Of a DNA stretch of 64,000 nucleotides, positions 41,717 to 51,032 are shown one piece after another. Below the pieces are notes generated by a model that worked only from the letters and a program-made list of their open reading frames with translations, ran no database searches and had not been told where the DNA came from. The position numbers and the translations under genes were made by a program. This DNA comes from Pseudomonas poae (lineage in GTDB: Bacteria; Pseudomonadota; Gammaproteobacteria; Pseudomonadales; Pseudomonadaceae): the NCBI RefSeq assembly GCF_001439785.1, contig NZ_JYLI01000010.1:62001-126000 (forward strand). Direction: 5' to 3'. Numbering within the stretch: position 1 is the stretch's first letter; every line of letters begins with the position of its first letter.

Positions 41717-42415
41717 TCAGGCGATTTCAGCGACGACCGCCGCCAGCGCCTTGGCCGGGTCGGCGGCCTGGCTGATCGGACGCCCGATGACCAGGTAGTC
41801 CGAGCCCGCGTCCAACGCCTGGCGCGGGGTAAGGATACGCCGCTGGTCGTCTTGCGCGCTGCCCGCCGGACGAATCCCCGGCGTCACCAGTTGCAGCGAC
41901 GGGTGCGCCGTTTTCAGCGCCTGGGCTTCCAGGGCCGAGCAGACCAAACCGTCGAGTCCGGCCTTCTGCGCCAGGGCCGCGAGGCGCAACACTTGCTCCT
42001 GGGGCTCGATATCCAGGCCGATGCCAGCCAGGTCTTCACGTTCCATGCTGGTGAGGACGGTCACGCCGATCAACAGCGGTTTGGCGCCGTTGCGTTGTTC
42101 CAGCACTTCACGGCAGGCGCTCATCATGCGCAGGCCACCGGAGCAGTGCACATTGACCATCCACACGCCCATCTCGGCCGCCGCCTTGACCGCCATGGCG
42201 GTGGTGTTGGGAATGTCATGGAATTTAAGGTCGAGGAACACCTCGAAACCCTTGTCGCGCAGGGTGCCGACGATGTCTGCCGCGCAACTGGTGAACAGCT
42301 CCTTGCCGACCTTGACCCGGCAAAGCGCAGGGTCCAACTGGTCGGCCAGCTGCAGTGCGGCTTCACGGGTAGGGTAATCCAGGGCGACGATGATAGGCGT
42401 CTGGCAGACGGACAT
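41717..42415 (-). CDS. pyrF: Orotidine 5'-phosphate decarboxylase
   Basis: A 232-residue PyrF starting [20 protein letters not shown], with the catalytic Lys/Asp cluster in [12 protein letters not shown] and the phosphate loop VTPGIRP. It makes UMP in the last step of de novo pyrimidine synthesis. An ATG two codons upstream (42421) is closer to the GAGAG site and is equally possible. Confidence 0.95.
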   Translation of the reverse strand: MSVCQTPIIVALDYPTREAALQLADQLDPALCRVKVGKELFTSCAADIVGTLRDKGFEVFLDLKFHDIPNTTAMAVKAAAEMGVWMVNVHCSGGLRMMSACREVLEQRNGAKPLLIGVTVLTSMEREDLAGIGLDIEPQEQVLRLAALAQKAGLDGLVCSALEAQALKTAHPSLQLVTPGIRPAGSAQDDQRRILTPRQALDAGSDYLVIGRPISQAADPAKALAAVVAEIA

Positions 42416-42663
42416 TGGCATGGGCTCTCAGGCAAGTCGAAATCGGCGCGGATTGTAGCGCAAGCGGCGCCATTGCGGGATCCGGTGATCGGTAAATACC
42501 GACGGTCCGGGTTTTATGGCATTTGTGTCGGCATCGATACATTCACGACATGCCCTCAACACGCCCCGGCGCTAGCCTCGCGTCCACGACCGACCGTCCA
42601 GCACTTCCAGCCATGGGGCTGGGCGCCTATGCTGAGCGTATCCACCAGGCAGATAACCGCATT

Positions 42664-43425
42664 ATGCAGACCCCCTCCACCGTAAACGACGAGCCCAAAG
42701 ACACGGTAATTGCCGACGACAAGCGCTGGAACACCCGTGCCCTGATTGTCGATGACGATGTGCCGATCCGTGAACTGCTGATCGATTACCTGGCGCGCTT
42801 CAATATTCTCGCCACCGGCGTCAACGACGGCGCCGCGATGCGCGTGGCCATGCAGGCCGGCACCTTCGATGTGGTGGTGCTCGACCTGATGCTGCCGGGC
42901 GAGGACGGCCTGTCGCTGTGTCGCTGGCTGCGCGCCGAGTCGGACATTCCTATCCTGATGCTGACCGCACGCTGCGAGCCCACAGACCGCATCATCGGCC
43001 TCGAGCTGGGCGCCGACGATTACATGTCCAAGCCGTTCGAACCCCGTGAACTGGTGGCGCGTATTCAGACCATCCTGCGCCGGGTGCGCGATGACCGCAC
43101 CGAGCAGCGCGCGAATATCCGCTTCGACAACTGGCGCCTCAACAGCGTCCTGCGCCAGTTGGTGGCCGACGACGGGCTGGTGGTGCCGCTTTCCAACGCC
43201 GAGTTCCGCCTGCTGTGGGTGTTTATCGAGCGCCCTCGCCGCGTGCTCAGTCGCGAGCAATTGCTGGACGCTGCGCGCGGTCGCTCCATCGAGGCGTTCG
43301 ACCGCAGCATCGACCTGCTGGTGTCGCGTCTGCGCCAGAAACTGGGCGACGACCCGAAAGCGCCGCAGTTGATCAAGACCGTGCGTGGCGAAGGCTACCT
43401 GTTCGACGCACGGGATATCGGCTGA
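42664..43425 (+). CDS. OmpR-family response regulator
   Basis: A 253-residue regulator with a receiver domain (phospho-Asp74 in VVLDLMLPGEDG, Lys in MSKPFEP) and a winged-helix DNA-binding domain (SREQLLDAARGRSIEAFDRS, RGEGYLF). It carries an N-terminal extension of about 25 residues before the receiver domain. The stop overlaps the kinase start by one base (TGATG), so the pair is one operon. Target genes are unknown. Confidence 0.92.
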   Translation: MQTPSTVNDEPKDTVIADDKRWNTRALIVDDDVPIRELLIDYLARFNILATGVNDGAAMRVAMQAGTFDVVVLDLMLPGEDGLSLCRWLRAESDIPILMLTARCEPTDRIIGLELGADDYMSKPFEPRELVARIQTILRRVRDDRTEQRANIRFDNWRLNSVLRQLVADDGLVVPLSNAEFRLLWVFIERPRRVLSREQLLDAARGRSIEAFDRSIDLLVSRLRQKLGDDPKAPQLIKTVRGEGYLFDARDIG

Positions 43426-44462
43426 TGCGCAACGCTTTCAACACGCTGTTCGGGCGGCTGTTCGGCGTGTTGCTGGTGGCCATTGTGCTGGCCCACGGGC
43501 TGACGATCTTCTGGTTTCACCACTACGGCCCGCCCCCGCCTCCCTCCGGCGACCTGTATGTGCAGAGCGCCGATGGCAGTTTCACGCCCGTGCACCAGAA
43601 GCACCAGCGCCCATGGTTTGGCGGCCCGGTCGTGCCGCTGACGTTCCAGGTCATCACGCTGATCGTTGCCGCGTGGTACGGCGCCAAACTGCTGAGTCGA
43701 CCGATCCAGCGCCTGAGCGAAGCGGCCGAGCGTCTGAGCCTGGACCTCGACAGCCCGCCGCTCAACGAGTCCGGCCCCCGCGAGGCGCGACAAGCGGCCT
43801 CGACCTTCAACCTCATGCAACGGCGCATTCGCGAGCAGGTCAGCCAGCGCGCGCGCATGCTCGGCGCCGTGTCCCATGACCTGCGCACGCCGCTGTCGCG
43901 CCTCAAGTTACGCCTGGAACAGATCGACGACACCCGCCTGCAAGGCCAGATGCGCCAGGACCTGGACGACATGATTGGCATGCTCGACGCCACCCTGAGC
44001 TACCTGCACGAACAGCGCACCAGCGAAACCCGGCACTGGCTCGATGTGCAGGCGCTGGTGGAGTCTTTGAGCGAAAACGCCCAGGACCAGGGGTGCGACG
44101 TGCAATATGCGGGTTCATGCACACCGCTGCAGGTGCAGCCGATGGCCCTGCGTTCGGGCCTCAATAACCTGATCGATAACGCGCTGCGCTATGCCGGCAG
44201 CGCACGCGTTGAACTGACGGATAACCCCGACGCCCTGGTGATTCGTGTCATCGACCACGGCCCGGGGATCGCGGCGGATCAGCGCGAAGCCGTGTTCGAG
44301 CCGTTCTTTCGCCTGGAAGGCTCACGCAACCGCAATTCCGGCGGCGTCGGCCTGGGCATGACGATCGCCAGGGAAGCCGTCGAACGACTTGGCGGCCGCC
44401 TGAGCCTGGAAGAAACCCCGGGGGGTGGGCTGACGGCGGTGATGTGGTTGCCTCGGGCTTGA
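43425..44462 (+). CDS. Sensor histidine kinase with a small periplasmic loop
   Basis: A 345-residue kinase with two membrane helices (about 8-28 and 68-88) around a periplasmic loop of about 40 residues that begins with a Pro-rich run (HHYGPPPPPSGD). HAMP is followed by HisKA (His151 in AVSHDLRTPLSRL) and the ATPase domain (N box NLIDNALRYAG, G1 VIDHGPGIA, G2 GGVGLGMTI). The tiny loop suggests it senses membrane state or a partner protein. Partner of the overlapping OmpR-type regulator. Confidence 0.9.
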   Translation: MRNAFNTLFGRLFGVLLVAIVLAHGLTIFWFHHYGPPPPPSGDLYVQSADGSFTPVHQKHQRPWFGGPVVPLTFQVITLIVAAWYGAKLLSRPIQRLSEAAERLSLDLDSPPLNESGPREARQAASTFNLMQRRIREQVSQRARMLGAVSHDLRTPLSRLKLRLEQIDDTRLQGQMRQDLDDMIGMLDATLSYLHEQRTSETRHWLDVQALVESLSENAQDQGCDVQYAGSCTPLQVQPMALRSGLNNLIDNALRYAGSARVELTDNPDALVIRVIDHGPGIAADQREAVFEPFFRLEGSRNRNSGGVGLGMTIAREAVERLGGRLSLEETPGGGLTAVMWLPRA

Positions 44463-44505
44463 ATCCTGGCAGGAAAACGGGAGCCTCTGTGCCGGGCCGC
44501 TCTAT

Positions 44506-44641
44506 TGTGGCGAGCGGGCTTGCCCCGCGTTGAGGTGCGCAGCGCCCCCAAATCAAGGAAAACGCGGCATACCCGATACGGCTCAGCGCCTGGTTTTGGG
44601 GCTGCTGCGCAGCCCAACGCAGGACAAGCCTGCTCGCCACA
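44506..44641. repeat. Long nested REP palindrome
   Basis: TGTGGCGAGCGGGCTTG (44506-44522) pairs imperfectly with CAAGCCTGCTCGCCACA (44625-44641), and an inner arm GTTGAGGTGCGCAGCGCCCC pairs with GGGGCTGCTGCGCAGCCCAA. The 136-bp element differs in sequence class from the GTGGGAG REPs elsewhere in the window. A degenerate arm follows at about 44672-44700. Confidence 0.75.
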
Positions 44642-44733
44642 GGGAATCTGCGCTTAACTGAAGGGCATTGAGGCTTGCCCGCTCGCTACAACAAGCCCGC
44701 TCACCACGCCCACCCACATTGTAATTTGCAGAC

Positions 44734-45786
44734 CTATGTTTCCCGCCGCCCCTGGGCCTGGCTCGCGCTCCAGTCCATCAACAGGCTGTACGCCACCGCC
44801 AGCAAGGTCGGGCCGATGAACAGGCCGATAAAGCCGAAGGCGATCAGGCCGCCGAACACGCCAAGCAACACGATCACCAACGGCAGGTTGCCGCCGCGGC
44901 TGATCAGGTAGGGCTTGAGCACGTTGTCCACGCCGCTGATGATGAACGTGCCCCAGACGCCAAGGAAGATCGCGTGACTGTAGTCGCCTTTCCACGCCAG
45001 CCAGGCCGTGGCCGGGATCCACACCAGCGGCGGGCCCATGGGAATCAGGCTGAGCAGGAAGGTGACGATGCCCAGCACCAGCGCACCGGGCACGCCGGCG
45101 ATGAGGAAGCCGATCAATGCCAGCAAGGCCTGGGCGGCGGCGGTGCCGATCACGCCATTGACCACCCGTTGCACGGTGCCGGCCACCAGTTCGATGTAGT
45201 ACCCGGCCCGGTCGCCGATCAGGCGTTCCAGCAGGCGGTGGGCGAACATCGCCAGGCGCGGCCCGTCGCGGTAGAAAAAGAACACGAAGACCAGGCTCAA
45301 GGTCAGTTCGAGGATGCCACCGCCAATCTGCGCGCTGCGCGCCAGCAGCCAGTTACCCACCTGGCCAAGGTACGGCTTGATGCTGATCATCAGCGCGGCG
45401 CCCTGCTCGTCAATGCTGTCCCACATGCCCACCAGCCGCTCGCCCACCAGCGGGATCGAACCCAGCCAGGTGGGCGCTTCGGGCAGGCCATCGACCTGAA
45501 TGTCCTTGATCAATACCGTGGCATCGCGCACATGGTCGGCCAGGTTGAAGCCCAGCCACACCAGTGGCACCGCCACCAACAGCATCCAGCCCAGGGTCAG
45601 GATGCCAGCAGCCAGCGACTCGCGCCCGCCCAGTGCACGGGTCAGCAGGCGCATCAGCGGCCAGCTGGCAAAGGCCAGCACCGCGCCCCAGAACAGCGCC
45701 GACCAGAACGGCGCCATCACCCAGAAGCTGGCACCAAACAGCACCAGCAGCAGGATTTGCACCAGCAGGCGATCATTATTGGGCAT
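44734..45786 (-). CDS. AI-2E/PerM family transporter
   Basis: A 350-residue membrane protein with seven to eight helices and the family motifs FFYRDGPRLA, TAAAQALLALIGFLIAGVPG and SLIPMGPPLVWIPA. The family includes the E. coli AI-2 exporter TqsA and the permease PerM; substrate is uncertain and several members act in Na+ or Li+/H+ exchange. Confidence 0.88.
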   Translation of the reverse strand: MPNNDRLLVQILLLVLFGASFWVMAPFWSALFWGAVLAFASWPLMRLLTRALGGRESLAAGILTLGWMLLVAVPLVWLGFNLADHVRDATVLIKDIQVDGLPEAPTWLGSIPLVGERLVGMWDSIDEQGAALMISIKPYLGQVGNWLLARSAQIGGGILELTLSLVFVFFFYRDGPRLAMFAHRLLERLIGDRAGYYIELVAGTVQRVVNGVIGTAAAQALLALIGFLIAGVPGALVLGIVTFLLSLIPMGPPLVWIPATAWLAWKGDYSHAIFLGVWGTFIISGVDNVLKPYLISRGGNLPLVIVLLGVFGGLIAFGFIGLFIGPTLLAVAYSLLMDWSASQAQGRRET

Positions 45787-45858
45787 GGAAAATCTCGAAA
45801 GGAAGGTCTCAGGAACGTAGCTTAGGCGAACGGCACGGGTCCGTTCGCCCGGGGATGC

Positions 45859-46677
45859 TCAGCGTATCAGATGCAGGTGCAAGCCTTTAGCGTCACCGGT
45901 GCCGGTTTCCAGGCGGGCTGCGCGCACGCCGTTATCAACCAGCGCCTGGCGCCAGGCCTCGGCCGAAGGGCCGCTCACGCTGACGCGCAGGTTGGTGTCG
46001 AGGTTCAGTCCCCGGGAAATCAGGGTCAGCCAAGTGGCATCCGGCTCGGCGGCCAAGGCGGGAAAGTCCAGTTCGCCGGTGCTTTTAAGCTCACGCAGCA
46101 ACGTCGCGGAAGTGGGCAGCAGTGTGCCCAGTGGCGTGCCGGCATCGAGTTGCTCAACGTGAAGATAGGCGCGGCGATTGCCTCGTGTGATGCCGTACAG
46201 CGCCACCAGGGAATTGTCCTGCGGGGCCGCCAGGCGCAACAGCAGGTATTCCTGCTGACCGTCGGCGCCCACCAGTTTGGAGTTGCCGAACACCTCATTG
46301 GCCCACAGGCTGCTCTCGCCGCAATCACGGGCCTGGCACCAGAACAGCAATTGCGCGCCGTTGGCCTGCAACGCTTCGCGCGTGGCGGTAAACGCGGCGC
46401 TCGATGTGTGTTCGGCGGGTAGTTCATAGGTGATGGCGGTGGCTTGCCCACGGACGGTGGCCTGGCTTTCGGAACGCAGCTGGCCGCTGATCCTGCGGAT
46501 CGCCCCCATGGGGTAGATGCGTTCTTTCTCTTGCGCCGGGCGGTAATCGACGATCTGCGCGTCGACCTGACGGGCGACGGCGGGCAGATCCTGACTGCCC
46601 GGCACATCGGCGGCGAATACCAGCGGGCTGAATATACTCAGCCCCAGAACACGGAAACATCTTTTACCCAGGCTCAT
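45859..46677 (-). CDS. DUF4892 family exported protein
   Basis: A 272-residue protein with a signal peptide (FRVLGLSIFSPLVFA, cleavage before ADVPGS). The DUF4892-type sequence (RIYPMGAIRRISGQLR, GAQLLFWCQARDCGESSLWA) is found in Pseudomonas and relatives. Two cysteines in CQARDC may form a disulfide. The C-terminal part (WRQALVDNGVRAARLETG) resembles an OmpA-like or SPOR-like small fold. Function is unknown; probably periplasmic. Confidence 0.75.
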   Translation of the reverse strand: MSLGKRCFRVLGLSIFSPLVFAADVPGSQDLPAVARQVDAQIVDYRPAQEKERIYPMGAIRRISGQLRSESQATVRGQATAITYELPAEHTSSAAFTATREALQANGAQLLFWCQARDCGESSLWANEVFGNSKLVGADGQQEYLLLRLAAPQDNSLVALYGITRGNRRAYLHVEQLDAGTPLGTLLPTSATLLRELKSTGELDFPALAAEPDATWLTLISRGLNLDTNLRVSVSGPSAEAWRQALVDNGVRAARLETGTGDAKGLHLHLIR

Positions 46678-46779
46678 TGGATCGGTGAGCCTGGGCCAGT
46701 GCAAGCAGGCGTTATGTTTGGATTGTTCATGGTGGACTCCCTTTCAATCCGCCCAGCCTCGGCAGTTGACCGCACCAAG

Positions 46780-47634
46780 TCAAGGCGCGGAGAAGAACCG
46801 ATTGAAACAGTCTGCAACAAGAACTGCGCCGGACTCATCATTCAGGTGTAAATGATGGCCGCCCGGCAGCGCGGTCGCCGCAAAAGGCAGTTGGGAAAGC
46901 AATTCGGGATGTTTCGCCAGCATGCCGTCTGCCGCCACGATCAACTGCGCAGGACAACCGACGCGATGCACGAACGCCATTGCCTGCTCGTCAGTCAGAC
47001 GCATCGGCGAAGCCAGGGTCAGGCGGCTGTCGGTGCGCCAGGTGTAACCGCCGGGCACCGGCATCAGGCCGCGCTGGGCCAGCAGTTCGGCGGCTTCGCG
47101 GCTGACGGCCACCAAGCCTTTCATGCGCGCCTCAACCGCACGGTCGAGGGTGGTGTAGACCGGTTTGCGCTTGTCCTTCAGGCTCAGTTGCGCCTGCAAC
47201 GCCATGCCGAGGCGCTCGGCGGCATGCTCGCCGTTGGCGGTCGGCGGGATCACGCCGTCGATCAAGCCCAAATGCGTAACCCTGTCTGGCAAGGCACCGG
47301 CCAGGGCGGTGGACACGACGGCGCCGAGGGAGTGACCAAGTAATGCAAAACGTTTCCAGCCCAGCTGTTCGGCCACTTGCAGCACATCGAACACGTAATC
47401 CCACAGGGCGTAACCGGCGCCCGTCGGGCGATGCGCCGAGTGACCATGGCCGGCCATATCCACCGCGACGATGCGCAACCCGGTCAGTTTCGGCGCCACG
47501 CGCGCAAAGCTGTTGGCGTTGTCCAGCCAGCCATGCAGGGCGATCACCGGCAAGCCGTCCTCGGGGCCGAACAGGTGGGCGGCCAATTCGATATGCGGCA
47601 GGCTCAGGCGCACTTCTTCGACGGGCGTGCTCAT
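46780..47634 (-). CDS. Alpha/beta hydrolase
   Basis: A 284-residue hydrolase with oxyanion motif LHGWLDNANSF, nucleophile elbow GHSLGAV (Ser) and catalytic His in GGHHLHL. ATG 47634 overlaps the stop of the preceding hydrolase gene as ATGA, so the two are co-translated. The substrate is unknown; HGWLDN is shared with a group of bacterial serine hydrolases close to human SERHL. Confidence 0.86.
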   Translation of the reverse strand: MSTPVEEVRLSLPHIELAAHLFGPEDGLPVIALHGWLDNANSFARVAPKLTGLRIVAVDMAGHGHSAHRPTGAGYALWDYVFDVLQVAEQLGWKRFALLGHSLGAVVSTALAGALPDRVTHLGLIDGVIPPTANGEHAAERLGMALQAQLSLKDKRKPVYTTLDRAVEARMKGLVAVSREAAELLAQRGLMPVPGGYTWRTDSRLTLASPMRLTDEQAMAFVHRVGCPAQLIVAADGMLAKHPELLSQLPFAATALPGGHHLHLNDESGAVLVADCFNRFFSAP

Positions 47635-48434
47635 GCGCAACTGCGCTCACGGCTTTCCCAACGGGCGAACAGGGTCTTGATCAAGGCAGCGGTGTCCTGT
47701 GGGTGTTCGAGGGGGAACATGTGGCCACCGGGCACGGTGAGCGTTTCGCCCATGGGCAGTCGGTCGACGCCGCTGGCATGGTGACGCATCACCACCCGGC
47801 TCTGGCGACCGCGCACCATGGCCAGCGGCACCCGTAACTGGCGCACCTGTCCCGGACTGGTATGGGGCACGCCGCGGTAGATGCTGATTTCGGTGGCCGG
47901 GTCGAAGCGCAGCCGCAGGCGATCGCCCACCGGACAGAGGCCATGTTGCAGGTACGCCTCGAAACAGTCCGGGTCGAACCCGCGAAACAGCGCCTTGGTG
48001 GCAAAGTAACTGCGCGCAGCGGCCAGGTCGGTGAATTCTTCGCGGCGGCCGAGGGTGCGCCCGGCTGGCGTGAGACGGTCGATGAAACCAAAGCGCTTGG
48101 CGGCGCGGATCACCCAGCGATCGGCGCGAGTGAGTACCGGCGAGTCAAGCATCACTACGCCGCGATACAGCTGCGGGCAGCGCATGGCCGCATGCAGGTG
48201 CAGCACGCCACCCAGGGAATGGCCTACGCCCCACACCGGCGTGGGCTGTTGCTCAAGATGATGGATCAGCTCATCCACCAGGTTCTGCCAGTTGTCATCC
48301 ACCGGAAACCTGGGATCGTGACCGTGCTGCGGCAAATGAGCCACTTCGTATTCCGGGGCCAGGCCGGCAAACAACTTGCCATAGGTGGCCGAAGGGAAAC
48401 CATTGGCGTGGGCAAAAAACACGTGCTGCGACAT
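47631..48434 (-). CDS. Alpha/beta hydrolase
   Basis: A 267-residue hydrolase with FAHANGFPSATY at the oxyanion site, nucleophile elbow GHSLGGV and catalytic His in PGGHMFP. The HANGFP group is widespread and uncharacterised. It is followed without a gap by a second hydrolase gene and preceded by a thioesterase gene on the same strand. Confidence 0.86.
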   Translation of the reverse strand: MSQHVFFAHANGFPSATYGKLFAGLAPEYEVAHLPQHGHDPRFPVDDNWQNLVDELIHHLEQQPTPVWGVGHSLGGVLHLHAAMRCPQLYRGVVMLDSPVLTRADRWVIRAAKRFGFIDRLTPAGRTLGRREEFTDLAAARSYFATKALFRGFDPDCFEAYLQHGLCPVGDRLRLRFDPATEISIYRGVPHTSPGQVRQLRVPLAMVRGRQSRVVMRHHASGVDRLPMGETLTVPGGHMFPLEHPQDTAALIKTLFARWESRERSCA

Positions 48435-48531
48435 ACCGGACCCTCTGCACAGACAGTGGAGCGATTGTCACCACGCACGGCCTGCACGGCAATGACCGTA
48501 ACTGCCAGGAATGATGGCACTCACGCCACGC

Positions 48532-48975
48532 CTATCGCGCCGGCGGGTTCTCGCCCAAGGGCACGACGGCCATGGTCAGGCGCGATACGCAACTGGCCTT
48601 GCCCTCGTCGCTGGTCAGGCGAATGTCCCATACCTGGGTGGTACGGCCGATATGAATCGCGGTGGCGACCGCCGTCACCCGCCCGCTGCGCACACCGCGC
48701 AGATGGTTGGCGTTGACCTCGAGGCCCACGCAATAGAACTTGCTGGCATCGATGCACAGGTAGGCGGCCATGGAGCCGACGCTTTCGGCCAGCACCACCG
48801 ACGCCCCACCGTGCAGCAGGCCGTAGGGCTGATGGGTGCGGTGGTCGACCGCCATGCTCGCCGTCAGGGAATGCTCATCGAAGCTTTCGAAACGGATGTC
48901 CAGCACTTCACCGATGGTGTTTTTCTGCAGGGTATTGAGGTGCTCGATGTTCGGTTGGGTGCGCCACAGGCTCAT
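48532..48975 (-). CDS. Hotdog-fold acyl-CoA thioesterase (PaaI/EntH-like)
   Basis: A 147-residue thioesterase with the hotdog motif HQPYGLLHGGASVVLAESVG, whose Gly-Gly and Glu (LAES) form the active site as in EntH/MenI-type enzymes. It hydrolyses an acyl- or aroyl-CoA; the 1,4-dihydroxynaphthoyl-CoA role is not expected in an organism using ubiquinone, so a proofreading or clean-up role is more likely. Confidence 0.88.
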   Translation of the reverse strand: MSLWRTQPNIEHLNTLQKNTIGEVLDIRFESFDEHSLTASMAVDHRTHQPYGLLHGGASVVLAESVGSMAAYLCIDASKFYCVGLEVNANHLRGVRSGRVTAVATAIHIGRTTQVWDIRLTSDEGKASCVSRLTMAVVPLGENPPAR

Positions 48976-49007
48976 GGGAGTGTCCTTTCTATTGTTATCA
49001 GGAGGGC

Positions 49008-49457
49008 CTACGGGTTTTTCACGCTGACCAGGCTCATCAGCCCCGCCAGCGGAAAATCGCCTTCCAGTTCCGCGAGGCTCGCGGTGTGCATCGGCTGCGA
49101 CTGGCGCAGATGGCCGTGTTGCAAAAAGCTGATCAGGCTGCCCACCAGAGGCTGATGGCTGACCAGCAGCACGTTGTCATCGGTATCGAGGTTTTGCAGC
49201 ACCTGGGGCGGATTACCGTCCGGCGTCAACCACGGTACCGTGCGGATCTCAGCCTGAAAACCGAGGGCCTCGCGTACCAGCTGCGCGGTTTGCTGCGCCC
49301 GTACGTAAGGGCTGGCAATGATGGCGCTGATGGGCTGGCCGATCAGCTGCGCAGCACTGCGCAACACTTCACCACGGCCGTGCTCGGTGAGGTGACGCTC
49401 GGCGTCGCTGCGCGCGTGGGGTTCGGCCTCGCCGTGGCGCAGAATCCACAGCTTCAC
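49008..49457 (-). CDS. sixA: Phosphohistidine phosphatase SixA
   Basis: A 149-residue histidine phosphatase with the active motif LWILRHGEAEPHA and late His in LLVSHQPLVG, the size of SixA. It removes phosphate from histidine phosphotransfer domains or PTS proteins. It overlaps the upstream DUF4389 gene by four bases. Confidence 0.9.
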   Translation of the reverse strand: MKLWILRHGEAEPHARSDAERHLTEHGRGEVLRSAAQLIGQPISAIIASPYVRAQQTAQLVREALGFQAEIRTVPWLTPDGNPPQVLQNLDTDDNVLLVSHQPLVGSLISFLQHGHLRQSQPMHTASLAELEGDFPLAGLMSLVSVKNP

Positions 49458-49801
49458 AGCCTGGGCTCCTCATCGCGCACCGGGTGCGGCGCCGGTGGCA
49501 CGCTGTGGGCGGCTTCGCCTTCGGGCGCACGCGGGGTCGGCCAATCGGCGAAGGGCCAGGGCTTCTGCTCGGTATGGAAACTGCCGAAGCGGCCGATCTG
49601 CGCCAGGAACTGGCTGAGGCTGTCGCCGAAGTTCATCAGGCCCAGGTTCGGCGCGCCGTAGATCAAACGGTATACCAACTGCACCACCACCAGCGCGCCG
49701 AGCAGGAACTGCGCGACCTGCCACACCAGGGCGAACACCAGCATCCAGAGGATGCGCAGCACAATGGATTCATACTTGGGGGCTGCTTTGGGATCGTTCA
49801 T
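49454..49801 (-). CDS. DUF4389 membrane protein
   Basis: A 115-residue protein with two hydrophobic segments (YESIVLRILWMLVFALVWQV; LGALVVVQLVYRLIYGAPN) and a Pro-rich cytoplasmic tail, matching DUF4389. ATG 49801 follows a GAGGAACGCG site. It lies 10 bases after gpsA and overlaps sixA. Function is unknown. Confidence 0.82.
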   Translation of the reverse strand: MNDPKAAPKYESIVLRILWMLVFALVWQVAQFLLGALVVVQLVYRLIYGAPNLGLMNFGDSLSQFLAQIGRFGSFHTEQKPWPFADWPTPRAPEGEAAHSVPPAPHPVRDEEPRL

Positions 49802-49811
49802 GACGCGTTCC

Positions 49812-50837
49812 TCAGTTGAAACCGCTGGTGGAAATAAAGTCGACATCGGTTTTCGGCTCGGCGCGCATCAGCAGCTCGATCACCTGCTCCAGGGTACGCC
49901 CCTCGAACAGGATCGCATGCAGGCCGGCCACCAGCGGCATATAGACGCCCACTTCCTGAGCCTTGGCCTTGAGCACCTTGAGGGTGTTGACCCCTTCCGC
50001 CACTTCGCCCAGGCGCGTCACCGCTTCGTCCAGGCTCAAGCCCTGACCCAGCGCAAAGCCGACCTGATAGTTACGGCTTTTGGGCGAGGAGCAGGTAACG
50101 ATCAGGTCGCCGACGCCCGCCAGGCCCAGAAAGGTCATCGGATTGGCGCCCTGGTTGACCGCAAAACGGGTCATTTCCGCCAGGGCGCGGGTGATCAGCA
50201 TGCTCTTGGTGTTTTCGCCCATGCCCAGGGCCACGGCCATGCCGGCGATGATGGCGTAGACGTTCTTCAGCGCGCCACCCAGTTCGACGCCAAACCTGTC
50301 GGCGCTGGCATAAACGCGAAACGTGCGGCCATGCAGCACGGCCTGGACGCGCTCACACAGTTGCTCGTCTTCGCTGGCGACCACGGTGGCGGTCAGCGCA
50401 TGCTCGGCCACTTCCCGTGCCAGGTTCGGCCCGGACAGTACGCCAATACGTGCCTGCGGGGCGATCTCCTGGAGAATTTCGCTCATCAGCTTGAAGGTTT
50501 GCGCCTCGATGCCCTTGGTCAGGCTGACCAGCAGCTTGCCGGCCAGACGTTCGGCGTGAGGGGCCAGCACCGAGCGCAACGCGCTGGAGGGCAGCGCAAC
50601 AAAGCACAGGTCGCAGGCATTCAGGGTGGCCAGCAGGTCGGTGACAGGCTCGACCGCCTCATGAATTTTGATGCCTTTAAGGTAACGGGGATTTTCCCGG
50701 TGCACGCGAATGGCCTCGGCCTGCTCGGGGTCACGCATCCACTGGCGCACCGCGTGGCCATTCTCAGCCAGCAGGTTAGCCACGGCGGTACCAAAACTTC
50801 CGCCTCCCAGTACCGCAATAGGGCGCTGTTCAGTCAT
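49812..50837 (-). CDS. gpsA: Glycerol-3-phosphate dehydrogenase [NAD(P)+]
   Basis: A 341-residue GpsA with N-terminal Rossmann motif [16 protein letters not shown] and catalytic region [20 protein letters not shown] (active-site Lys). It makes sn-glycerol-3-phosphate from dihydroxyacetone phosphate for phospholipid synthesis. ATG 50837 (MTEQRPIAV) fits the family; the upstream frame is unrelated. It heads the gpsA-DUF4389-sixA operon. Confidence 0.95.
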   Translation of the reverse strand: MTEQRPIAVLGGGSFGTAVANLLAENGHAVRQWMRDPEQAEAIRVHRENPRYLKGIKIHEAVEPVTDLLATLNACDLCFVALPSSALRSVLAPHAERLAGKLLVSLTKGIEAQTFKLMSEILQEIAPQARIGVLSGPNLAREVAEHALTATVVASEDEQLCERVQAVLHGRTFRVYASADRFGVELGGALKNVYAIIAGMAVALGMGENTKSMLITRALAEMTRFAVNQGANPMTFLGLAGVGDLIVTCSSPKSRNYQVGFALGQGLSLDEAVTRLGEVAEGVNTLKVLKAKAQEVGVYMPLVAGLHAILFEGRTLEQVIELLMRAEPKTDVDFISTSGFN

Positions 50838-51032
50838 ATGCAATCCGTTTATCCATACCAGTGGCAATCGCCGCATTATACGGAGCGCCTCAATTGCAGC
50901 CAGCCCCCGCGTCAATTCGTACGCTCGTCGGAAAATGCCACAATTGGATGAACCTATTGCAACTCCAACGACTGGCATAAACCGTCACCTCAGTTACCAT
51001 GGGCGGCTATCCGCAATGATCAAGGCCGTGCC

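Noticed and set aside
50838..51032. Possible cobalamin riboswitch upstream of the TonB receptor
   Set aside because: The leader is under 200 bases and lacks the conserved B12-box sequence.
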